Positions 1-7,835 of a stretch of 64,000 bases of DNA are shown here, one piece after another. This stretch comes from Dyadobacter frigoris (GTDB lineage Bacteria; Bacteroidota; Bacteroidia; Cytophagales; Spirosomataceae). The notes under the pieces are model-generated. The model was given only the letters and a program-made list of their open reading frames with translations. It did no database searches and had not been told where the DNA came from. How positions within the stretch are numbered: the stretch's first letter is position 1; each line of letters starts with the position of its first letter. Position numbers and translations under genes: made by a program. The DNA lies in the NCBI RefSeq assembly GCF_005280585.1, contig NZ_SZVO01000011.1:186391-250390 (forward strand). Reading direction: 5' to 3'.

Positions 1-5
1 CATAA

Positions 6-31
6 AAAAAGGAGCCTTTCGGCTCCTTTTT
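6..31. terminator. Bidirectional intrinsic terminator
   Basis: An 11-bp perfect stem (AAAAAGGAGCC with GGCTCCTTTTT) closes on a TTTC loop. The A-run and T-run make it work in either direction. It lies downstream of the minus-strand sigma factor gene and may also end a plus-strand gene lying before the window. Confidence 0.85.
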
Positions 32-116
32 CGGGTTTAGGATCTGGTGTAGAGTTATCGGGGTATAATGATGGTAAGGCAATACTTAAAGAACGGGTTA
101 TATAAAGTTCTAAAAT

Positions 117-656
117 TCATACGGCAGCAAAATCCACCTTTTCTCTTAATATCTGCTTAGCCTTGACAAGCTGATTTTTCACTGTATTTTTTGAAATTCT
201 AAGAAATTCTGCAATTTCCTGATACGATTTTCCTTCCTCGATATTTAAACGAAGGATTTGCTTCCTTTTCAAAGACAAGGATTCAACGGCTGTCTGTACC
301 ATAAAAATACGTCTTTCCTTTTCTTCCTTTTCGTCATCCACAGAAGCCTTCATTATTTCCATGTATTGCTTGCGCAAAAATTCACTTTTTTCCATTTTCT
401 TGAAATGATCAAACGCCATGTTTCTGAGACAAGTGAATAAATAGGAATTAAAATTCAGGTCCGGTTTGATCTGCTCTTTCTTCAGCCAAATTTTCACAAA
501 TACATCCTGCAGCATATTTTCAGCCTCCTCTTCATCTTTCAGAAGTGAGATAGAAAACCGTAATGCGGGTACCTTGTAATAATTGTAAAGTTCAGCAAAA
601 GCGGCTTCATCGCCTTGCGTTACTTTGAGCAGAGTTTTTTCGTCAGGATAGGCCAC
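117..656 (-). CDS. ECF RNA polymerase sigma factor, Bacteroidetes FecI-like
   Basis: The 179-residue protein has the two-domain layout of extracytoplasmic-function sigma factors. Region 2 (about residues 10-90) carries the ENMLQDVFVKIW helix and an SYLFTCLRNMAFDHFKK stretch. Region 4 (about 120-175) has the SYQEIAEFLRISKNTVKNQL helix-turn-helix that would contact the -35 element. Length is normal for the family. In Bacteroidetes such factors usually work with a FecR-like anti-sigma factor and a TonB receptor, but neither lies on the visible side, and only a terminator follows. The start is GTG at 656: an in-frame TAA lies four codons upstream and no ATG is near, so GTG is the only sensible choice. 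The target regulon cannot be read from the sequence. Confidence 0.93.
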   Translation of the reverse strand: MAYPDEKTLLKVTQGDEAAFAELYNYYKVPALRFSISLLKDEEEAENMLQDVFVKIWLKKEQIKPDLNFNSYLFTCLRNMAFDHFKKMEKSEFLRKQYMEIMKASVDDEKEEKERRIFMVQTAVESLSLKRKQILRLNIEEGKSYQEIAEFLRISKNTVKNQLVKAKQILREKVDFAAV

Positions 657-1267
657 GTTCGTAAAAGTTTATGTCAAGGAAACTGGGTCAGGATTAAAAC
701 CAAAATTGGTCTAATTTAAAGTTCATTATTTAGTTAATTTTATTCTCAAATTAATATTATTTTCAATATTTGAAATTTTATTGAATAAATCGAACTCAAT
801 TAATAACCTAAAAACCGTGTATTATGAAATAAAATATGTTGAAACACTATATTAACAATTGTATGTTTTGCAATTATAATCTTATATAATGTTTTGTATT
901 GATGAAGCCCGTAGAATTATGATGATAAATTTACGGTGCGATTTTACAATTGATATCGCAACTTGCGTAAATATATCTTCATTTTGCGCAAAATAGATTT
1001 ATTTAATAATTCCGTAATAATAATTTCTCAAAAAGGCCACAAATGCTCAGGATCAGACTGTTTTTAGTCTGAAAAAATATTTTTATTTAGTTATTTTTTG
1101 ATTTTTAAAAAGAAAAACAAAGTGGAAAAATACCAGTGTTCCGAATAAAAAATCACTACCTCCCGGATAGTCCAACCTATTATATGCAGAGTATATATTG
1201 ATAACCCGTATGGTGCTAAAATATATTCAAAAAATTAAATTCCTAAACATAACAATCTGCCTGACCA
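657..1267. other. AT-rich divergent intergenic region, no gene seen
   Basis: This 611-bp gap separates the minus-strand sigma factor from the plus-strand kinase operon, so it must hold both promoters. I see no convincing open frame or RNA gene. Two weak structures are visible. One is an imperfect hairpin at 929-972 (outer arms ATTTACG/CGTAAAT, inner arms TGCG/CGCA). The other is a 6-bp hairpin at 1054-1071 (CAGACT/AGTCTG) followed by an A/T tract. I could not assign promoter boxes with confidence. Confidence 0.6.
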
Positions 1268-3190
1268 ATGGATCAAAATAGAATTGAAAATATTCTGGAA
1301 AAAATTTCTAATGTTAAAATTGCGGTTTATGGTGACTATTGCCTGGATTCTTACTGGATCATCGATGAACGAGGTTCTGAGATTTCTGTTGAAACGGGAC
1401 TAAAAACACAAGCGGTGGCCCGGCATTATTATACGCCTGGTGGCGCCGGAAATGTTGTTGCCAATCTTTCAGCGCTGAATCCTGCCAAAATCAAGGTAAT
1501 CGGTGCTATTGGAAATGATATTTTTGGACGGGAATTAAATACTCAGTTACAAGTTTTGGGCGCCGATACATCTTCACTTTTTGTACAACAAGATAATTTC
1601 AATACCTATAGTTATTTAAAACGCCTTATCGACGGGCAGGAAGAGCCGAGAATCGATTTCGGTATTTTCAATGAACGCAGTACTGATACGGATGAAAAAA
1701 TATTGGAAGCCATAGAAAATGCATTAATTGAATACGACGCTGTTATTTTCAACCAGCAGGTTACCGGCAGTATCAACAATGAATCATTCATTGAACGGGC
1801 TAACGAGCTTTTTGAAAAATACAGCGACAAAATCGTCATGCTGGATTCGCGTCATTTTAATGACCGTTTCAAAAATACTTTACTGAAAGCAAATGACCGT
1901 GAAATTGCATCGCTTTCGGGTGTTCAGGTTAATCCTGACGAAGTTATTCCCGCCGGTGATGTTAAGAAATATGGGAAGGCGGTTTTTGACAAAACAAATA
2001 AACCTGTGTTTGTAACATCCGGCGAACGTGGAATCCTGGCTTTCGATGAAAATGGTGTCTATAAAATTCATGGATTACAACTAAAAAGTAAATTGGATAC
2101 TGTTGGCGCAGGAGACACCACGATCAGCGCACTTACCCTATGCCTGGCTGCTGGCATTCCGGCAGATGAAGCAGCTGAGTTTGCCAATTTGGCTGCGGCA
2201 GTAACAGTCCAAAAATTATATACAACAGGAACTGCAACCGGCGAGGAAATTATTAAAATAAGCAACGAGCCCGATTACATCTATAACGCCGACCTCGCAG
2301 AAAATGAACGGCAGGCAGTATATGTTCCTGAAACGGAATTTGAATTGTGCGGTCCTGAAGTGATGGATCGACTTGGACATATCCGTTATGCCGTTTTTGA
2401 TCATGACGGCACGATCAGTTCGATGCGCCAGGGATGGGAAGAAATTATGGAACCAGTCATGATGAAATCGATCCTGGGCAACCAGTATGACACCATCGAC
2501 TCCGGGACTTTCCATAAAGTATTGGAAAAGGTGAAAGATTTCATCCAGAAAACGACCGGCATCCAAACCATTTTCCAGATGGAAGGATTGGTTAATCTGG
2601 TGCGCGAATTCGGTTATGTACCCGAAAATGAAATTCTGGATAAGTTTCAATATAAAGAAATCTATAATGACGGTCTGATGGAAATGGTGAACAAGCGTAT
2701 GCAAAAGCTTGAAGCCGGAGAATTAAGCCAAAGCGACTTCATTATGAAAGGTGCCGTTGATTTTCTTTATGAGTTAAAAGAACGCGGCGTCACCATGTAT
2801 CTGGCCAGCGGAACTGATGCCGAAGATGTGCGACATGAAGCAGAAATGCTGGGTTATGCACATCTTTTTAACGGCGGAATTTATGGCGCATTAAAGGATT
2901 ATACCAAGTTTTCTAAAAAGATGATTATTGAAAAAATCATTCGTGACAATAATCTTAGAGGAAACGAACTGGCCGTTTTTGGTGACGGTCCTGATGAAAT
3001 CCGTGAAGGTCGCCGCGCCGGAGGTGTGTCTGTTGGAATAACCAGTAATGAATTGCAGCGTTTCGGACATAATCCTGCAAAACGTCCCCGCCTTGTCCGC
3101 GCAGGAGCACAATTATTGATTCCTGATTTTTCACAGCATAAGAAATTGATTTCCTTGTTGTTCCAGGAAAATGTTGATTACGCTTCATGA
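1268..3190 (+). CDS. PfkB-family sugar kinase fused to HAD-superfamily hydrolase
   Basis: The 640-residue cytoplasmic protein joins two enzymes. Residues about 1-330 are a ribokinase/PfkB-type kinase close to the RfaE/HldE kinase half: GGAGN at 58-62 and the anion-hole and catalytic-base motif GAGD at 280-283 (Asp283). Residues about 370-640 are a HAD phosphatase: motif I DHDGT at 378-382, motif II LASGT near 515, a conserved Lys, and motif IV GDGPDE near 580. A plausible role is phosphorylation of a sugar by one half with the HAD half acting on a related phosphate ester, but the substrate is unknown. It heads a plus-strand gene run, and its TGA stop overlaps the next gene's ATG (ATGA at 3187-3190), which suggests translational coupling. 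Confidence 0.88.
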   Translation: MDQNRIENILEKISNVKIAVYGDYCLDSYWIIDERGSEISVETGLKTQAVARHYYTPGGAGNVVANLSALNPAKIKVIGAIGNDIFGRELNTQLQVLGADTSSLFVQQDNFNTYSYLKRLIDGQEEPRIDFGIFNERSTDTDEKILEAIENALIEYDAVIFNQQVTGSINNESFIERANELFEKYSDKIVMLDSRHFNDRFKNTLLKANDREIASLSGVQVNPDEVIPAGDVKKYGKAVFDKTNKPVFVTSGERGILAFDENGVYKIHGLQLKSKLDTVGAGDTTISALTLCLAAGIPADEAAEFANLAAAVTVQKLYTTGTATGEEIIKISNEPDYIYNADLAENERQAVYVPETEFELCGPEVMDRLGHIRYAVFDHDGTISSMRQGWEEIMEPVMMKSILGNQYDTIDSGTFHKVLEKVKDFIQKTTGIQTIFQMEGLVNLVREFGYVPENEILDKFQYKEIYNDGLMEMVNKRMQKLEAGELSQSDFIMKGAVDFLYELKERGVTMYLASGTDAEDVRHEAEMLGYAHLFNGGIYGALKDYTKFSKKMIIEKIIRDNNLRGNELAVFGDGPDEIREGRRAGGVSVGITSNELQRFGHNPAKRPRLVRAGAQLLIPDFSQHKKLISLLFQENVDYAS

Positions 3191-5463
3191 AAATGTTAAA
3201 CGCAGGGTTTGGGGAGTTTTGGCGCGGAGTTTCGGAAGTTTGTGTTAAGAGTTTGTTTTTGAGTTTTTTGGTTGTTTTTTCCTGTGGAAAAAAAAGTGGC
3301 TCTGGCGACGATTCTGTTTATCAGGACAAAGCTTTCTGGCAGGAATATCATGAAGGTTATTCTGTTGGAAATTCTCCGGAAGAAAATGATGTTCGAAGCA
3401 TAGCAATTGATGCTGAATCGAATGTGTGGATTGCTGCGGGTGCAGGGATTTTTCAGAAAAAGAAAGATTCTACTATCTGGAATTCTTTGCTTCCTGAAAA
3501 TGAAATGGGGCCTTCTTTCGCCGTTTTTGCTGAAAATAAGACAGTCTGGCTTGGAACCTGGAACGGACTTTTGCGTTATCAAAATAATAAACTGGAACAG
3601 ATTACCGGGCCGAGAGGTCCGGTTTCTGCTATTTGTAAGACTCTCGACGGACTTTATGTTTTGGGCCCAAATGGTTTTTGGTTTGATAATGGAAAAGGTT
3701 TTGTCAAAATAAAAACGATTCTTCCAAAATCAATCCGTGATGTTATTTCTGATCAGGCGCATGGTCTATGGATTGCTACCGATGTGGGTTTATATCACTG
3801 GACTGGAAAAGAAACAAAACATTTTTATAAGCCAAAAGAACTGCTCAGCGGTTATGTTAAAGGTCTTGCGATTGATGCTGACCAAAAATTATGGGCCGGA
3901 GGACTGGGCGGCGTAACGATCCGTAATGGGGAAGAAGCGGAAAAAACTTTACAACCAGAAAATGGAATTCCATCGGTTTATGTGACGGCCCTGAAATACG
4001 CCCCGGATAGTACCATGTGGGTCGGCACGCAAACGGGCGTTGTTCGTTATCAACCGGATGGCTCACATTCGCTGCGTTTCAGCAGACGCTGGCTGATGGA
4101 TGACCAGGTAAATGATATTGCTTTTGATAAAGATGGAAATGCCTGGATTGCGACACCAAAAGGCGTTAGTGCGATCAAAAAGAAGAAAATGACCTTGGCA
4201 CAAAAACAGGATTTCTTTAACGATGTTTTGATGAAACGCCACATTCGTGCGCCGTGGATCGCCGGCCAATGTCATCTTACCGTACCGGGAGATACTACAT
4301 CATGGCTTCCCGAGGATGATGACAATGATGGAGAATATACCGGAAATTATCTGGCCATGGAAAGTTTCAGGTACGCGGCCACTAAAAATCCGGAAGCAAA
4401 GGAAAATGCAAAAAAAGCTTTTGGCTTTTTGAAATTATTGCAGGAAGTAACAGATACGGATGGATTTTTCGCCAGAACGATTGTTCCGGCAGACAGGAAA
4501 AACGTACACGACGGCAACCGGATATTTACTAAAAGACAATTGGCTGACGAGCTTGTAAAAGAGCCGCGTTTCAAACCAGTCGAAGTGCGCTGGCATAAGT
4601 CAAAAGATGGAAAATGGCTTTGGAAAGGTGATACGAGCAGCGATGAAATGTGCGGACATATGTTCGGTTATTATTTTTACTATACGCTTGTTGCTGATGA
4701 AAATGAAAAGAAAATTATTGGCAGACACGTTGCCAGGATTGTTGATTATTTGATGAAGCACAATCTTGATCTCGTGGATGTGGATGGAAAACCAACCCGC
4801 TGGTCAGTTTGGTCGCCGGATAAGCTGAACCGTGACCCGGAATGGCTCCCGGACAGAAACCAGAATTCGATGGAAATGCTGAGTTTTCTTTTACTCGCAC
4901 ATCATATGACAGGCGATGAAAAATATCAGAAAGAATATTTGCGCCTGATTGAAAAGGAAAATTACCTTAAAAATATGTCGGAAGTTACCAACCAGAATCC
5001 TGCCTGGTTCATTTATTTCGATGTTGTGCTACAAGCTTACCTCTACCCGATTCTTGTCCATTGTGAAAAAGATCCGGAACGTCTCGCGTTTTACAAAACG
5101 CATTTGGAACGGTGGTTTGAAAAAAGAAAAGGTGATCATAATCCATTGATCAATTTCATCTATTGTTATAGTACCAATAAAAAAACGGAACTGAAAAATT
5201 CCGTTGACTTCCTGATCGACACACCGCTGGATCTGGTGGACTGGCACATTGATCATAGCAAAAGAGAAGACCTGAAAATTGTAAGAAAACCTGTTTTGGA
5301 AGATGTTCAGGTGGATGTGATGCAGCCTGCAAGTATCCGGATGACCGTAAGATGGGACAAAAACCCCTGGACGGCAACCGGCGGCGATCCTGCAACCGAA
5401 AGAGAGCCTGTCTTCTGGCAGCTGCCCTACTGGATGGGAAGATACCTGGGAATGATAAAATGA
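3187..5463 (+). CDS. Lipoprotein with Reg_prop beta-propeller and alpha-helical C-terminal domain
   Basis: The 758-residue protein starts inside the stop of the kinase fusion. A hydrophobic stretch ends in VFSC at about residue 33, a lipobox, so it is probably a periplasm-facing lipoprotein; the N-terminus before the hydrophobic part is rather long. Residues about 60-340 hold at least six repeats of the VWIAT..GL kind found in the ligand-binding propellers of hybrid two-component sensors, here without any kinase. Residues about 345-758 are a helical domain with many aromatic and acidic residues, possibly an alpha/alpha-barrel. It ends in LPYWMGRYLGMI, as does the protein at 7836-10067, so the two are paralogs. 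Carbohydrate binding or cleavage is an inference from neighbours; no catalytic motif is recognised. Confidence 0.75.
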   Translation: MKMLNAGFGEFWRGVSEVCVKSLFLSFLVVFSCGKKSGSGDDSVYQDKAFWQEYHEGYSVGNSPEENDVRSIAIDAESNVWIAAGAGIFQKKKDSTIWNSLLPENEMGPSFAVFAENKTVWLGTWNGLLRYQNNKLEQITGPRGPVSAICKTLDGLYVLGPNGFWFDNGKGFVKIKTILPKSIRDVISDQAHGLWIATDVGLYHWTGKETKHFYKPKELLSGYVKGLAIDADQKLWAGGLGGVTIRNGEEAEKTLQPENGIPSVYVTALKYAPDSTMWVGTQTGVVRYQPDGSHSLRFSRRWLMDDQVNDIAFDKDGNAWIATPKGVSAIKKKKMTLAQKQDFFNDVLMKRHIRAPWIAGQCHLTVPGDTTSWLPEDDDNDGEYTGNYLAMESFRYAATKNPEAKENAKKAFGFLKLLQEVTDTDGFFARTIVPADRKNVHDGNRIFTKRQLADELVKEPRFKPVEVRWHKSKDGKWLWKGDTSSDEMCGHMFGYYFYYTLVADENEKKIIGRHVARIVDYLMKHNLDLVDVDGKPTRWSVWSPDKLNRDPEWLPDRNQNSMEMLSFLLLAHHMTGDEKYQKEYLRLIEKENYLKNMSEVTNQNPAWFIYFDVVLQAYLYPILVHCEKDPERLAFYKTHLERWFEKRKGDHNPLINFIYCYSTNKKTELKNSVDFLIDTPLDLVDWHIDHSKREDLKIVRKPVLEDVQVDVMQPASIRMTVRWDKNPWTATGGDPATEREPVFWQLPYWMGRYLGMIK

Positions 5464-5524
5464 TTTTTTTATTAGTCCCTTACCACAAAAATGTAGTATA
5501 CCTTCAAACAGACTTCTAACAAAA

Positions 5525-6589
5525 ATGAAAAACAGAGCGTCGTTATTCCTGTTGTTTATCCTGATACCTTTTATTACGGTTAAGATCAGGGCACAGTCGA
5601 CCCAGACTTATGCTGAAAAACTGGGCTGGCCGAAAGGTGCAAAAGTTATCATTTTTCATGTGGATGATGCCGGTATGTCCTATTCATCCAATCAGGGCGC
5701 TATCAAATCCATTGAAAACGGTATTGCAACTTCTTGCAGCATCATGATGCCCTGTCCGTGGGCGGCAGCTTTTACAAAGTATGCGGTAAAAAATCCGAAA
5801 ATGGATGCCGGTTTACATCTTACGCTAACCTCTGAATGGCAGGAATATCGCTGGCCGCCACTTGGAGGCATTGCACATTCGCCGGGACTGGTTGATGACG
5901 AAGGTTGTATGTGGCATGAAGTTGAACAGGTCGTTAAAAATGCAAACGCAGATATTGTAGAACAGGAAATCCGTGCGCAAGTAGAAAGAGCTTTAAAAAT
6001 AGGTTTGAAACCCACGCACCTGGATTCACATATGGGAACATTGTTTGCCCACGGTCCCTTTTTGGAAAGGTATATCAAAGTCGGGATGGAATATGGAATT
6101 CCGGTAATGTTTCCCGGCGGAAATAACAAACTGCTCATCGAATGCCTGAATGCTCCGGTTATCAAAAAATTAAAGGCAGAAGGGAAATGGAAAGAAGGCA
6201 CCAAACTTCCGGAACCTGCCATTACAAAAGAATCAAAAGCCGTTGGAGAAAAAATCTGGAATGCCGGATTACCGGTTTTGGATGATTTATATACAAACAG
6301 CGGCGAATGGAAACCCGAAGGAAATAATGTTACTCCTGAACAATGGGGAAAATACAAAGCCATGAAATTTAAAGAAACCCTCGGTAAAATGCAGCCGGGC
6401 GTTGCGATGATGATCGTTCACAGCAGCGATATTACGGATGCCTTCAAACACATCAGCGCTTCCGGCGGGTCACGTTATGCGGATATGCTTTCGATGTTAG
6501 ATCCGGATCTGAAAGCTTATATAAGATCGGAAGGGATCATTTTGACTACCTGGAAAGAAATGCTGGAAAGGCGGAAGAATGCAAAGTAG
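5525..6589 (+). CDS. Secreted YdjC/ChbG-family carbohydrate deacetylase
   Basis: The 354-residue protein has a signal peptide (residues about 1-24, ending IRAQ). It matches the YdjC/ChbG polysaccharide deacetylase fold: HVDDAG at 45-50 gives the metal-binding and catalytic Asp pair, GLHLTL has His98, and THLDSHMG has His165 and His169, the likely metal ligands. Family members remove acetyl groups from N-acetylated oligosaccharides such as chitobiose or related sugars. An exported form next to a sialidase-like protein suggests action on amino-sugar-containing glycans outside the cytoplasm (inference). It sits 61 bp after the propeller lipoprotein and 30 bp before the sialidase-like gene, so cotranscription is likely. 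Confidence 0.85.
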   Translation: MKNRASLFLLFILIPFITVKIRAQSTQTYAEKLGWPKGAKVIIFHVDDAGMSYSSNQGAIKSIENGIATSCSIMMPCPWAAAFTKYAVKNPKMDAGLHLTLTSEWQEYRWPPLGGIAHSPGLVDDEGCMWHEVEQVVKNANADIVEQEIRAQVERALKIGLKPTHLDSHMGTLFAHGPFLERYIKVGMEYGIPVMFPGGNNKLLIECLNAPVIKKLKAEGKWKEGTKLPEPAITKESKAVGEKIWNAGLPVLDDLYTNSGEWKPEGNNVTPEQWGKYKAMKFKETLGKMQPGVAMMIVHSSDITDAFKHISASGGSRYADMLSMLDPDLKAYIRSEGIILTTWKEMLERRKNAK

Positions 6590-6619
6590 CACAGTACCAA
6601 TAATTTGTTTAAACCAATA

Positions 6620-7798
6620 ATGAAAGTTCAGTTATATTTTTTTCTTTTTTTCCTGATAACGCAGGTAAGTAAAGCACAGATTTCGCCGGTTATTCAGCAA
6701 ACATTAATTTTTCCACAGCAGACAAAACATGTTCACGGAAGTAGTATTGTCAGTTTACCCAATGGAGATTTTTTGACAGCCTGGTTTCAGGGAAGTGGTG
6801 AACGGAGCGCGGATGATGTTAAAATTATGGGCGCAAGACTAAAAAAAGGAGAAAAAGTATGGAGCGAACCGTTTTTGATGGCCGATACCCCTTTGATTCC
6901 GGATTGTAATCCTGTTTTATTTTTGAACAGCAAAGGAAAACTTTTTCTTACCTGGATCGCCGTTCAGGCTAATCTTTGGGAGCAATCGATTGTCCGGTTT
7001 AAAACATCAACAGATTTTAACAAAAGCGGTGCACCAATCTGGAACTGGCAGGATAATATTCTTTTGAAACCGGATAAAAGATTTGAAGAAGAGGTCGCTG
7101 CGAAATTTAAGGACCTTCCTGAATATGCTGCTGGCTGGGCGGGTTATGCACCCAAATATGATGATATGATTGTTGAGGCTAGTAAAAATGTGCCGAAAAG
7201 AAGTATAGGTTGGATGACACGTATCAAACCGCTTATTCTGGAAAACGGCAGAATTGTTTTGCCGCTTTATTCTGATGGTTTTAATTTTTCCATAATGGCT
7301 ATTTCTGATGATAACGGTGAAAGCTGGCATCCCGGCTTACCCATTGTTGGTCGCGGCCCGATTCAGCCTGCTTTGGCAAAAAAGAAAAATGGCAATCTGG
7401 TAGCACTCATGCGTGACAGCGGCGACGAGCCGACTCGCGTTCATTTCAGCGAATCTTCAGATAAAGGTGAAAGTTGGAAGGCGACCATTAAAACGGATAT
7501 TCCCAATACCGCCAGCGTGGAACTGCTGGTTCTCAATGACGGAAAATGGGCTTTTCTGGGAAATGATATTGACGACGGACGTTATCAGCTAAGTCTGAGA
7601 ATTTCCGATGATGAGGGAAAAACCTGGAAATGGAAAACTTTTATTGAAAATGACTTATCCAAAAAAGGCGGTTACTCCTACCCTTCGCTCATTCAAACTG
7701 CTGATGGTTTATTGCATATGACGTATTCATACCATCCCGAAAAAGATAAAAAATCGATTAAATATGTTGTGGTTGACTTAAAAAAACTGGTCAACTAA
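6620..7798 (+). CDS. Secreted sialidase-like (BNR repeat) glycosidase
   Basis: The protein has 392 residues from the ATG at 6620. An in-frame TTG at 6605 would add five residues, but the ATG directly precedes the signal peptide (KVQLYFFLFFL, ending in SKAQ), so I prefer it. Three Asp-box motifs of the S-x-D-x-G-x-T/S-W type are visible (SDDNGESW, SSDKGESW, SDDEGKTW), the hallmark of six-bladed sialidase propellers. The N-terminal part (HGSSIVSLPNGDFLTAWFQG) resembles the BNR_2/exo-alpha-sialidase family common in Bacteroidetes, many members of which do not cleave sialic acid. The true substrate is therefore open. It lies between the deacetylase and the second propeller lipoprotein. Confidence 0.82.
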   Translation: MKVQLYFFLFFLITQVSKAQISPVIQQTLIFPQQTKHVHGSSIVSLPNGDFLTAWFQGSGERSADDVKIMGARLKKGEKVWSEPFLMADTPLIPDCNPVLFLNSKGKLFLTWIAVQANLWEQSIVRFKTSTDFNKSGAPIWNWQDNILLKPDKRFEEEVAAKFKDLPEYAAGWAGYAPKYDDMIVEASKNVPKRSIGWMTRIKPLILENGRIVLPLYSDGFNFSIMAISDDNGESWHPGLPIVGRGPIQPALAKKKNGNLVALMRDSGDEPTRVHFSESSDKGESWKATIKTDIPNTASVELLVLNDGKWAFLGNDIDDGRYQLSLRISDDEGKTWKWKTFIENDLSKKGGYSYPSLIQTADGLLHMTYSYHPEKDKKSIKYVVVDLKKLVN

Positions 7799-7835
7799 AC
7801 ATAAGACAGCAATTATTAAACTTTATTTTGACCTT

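Noticed and set aside
258..440. Plus-strand frame inside the sigma factor gene
   Set aside because: It is an antisense shadow of a well-supported gene.
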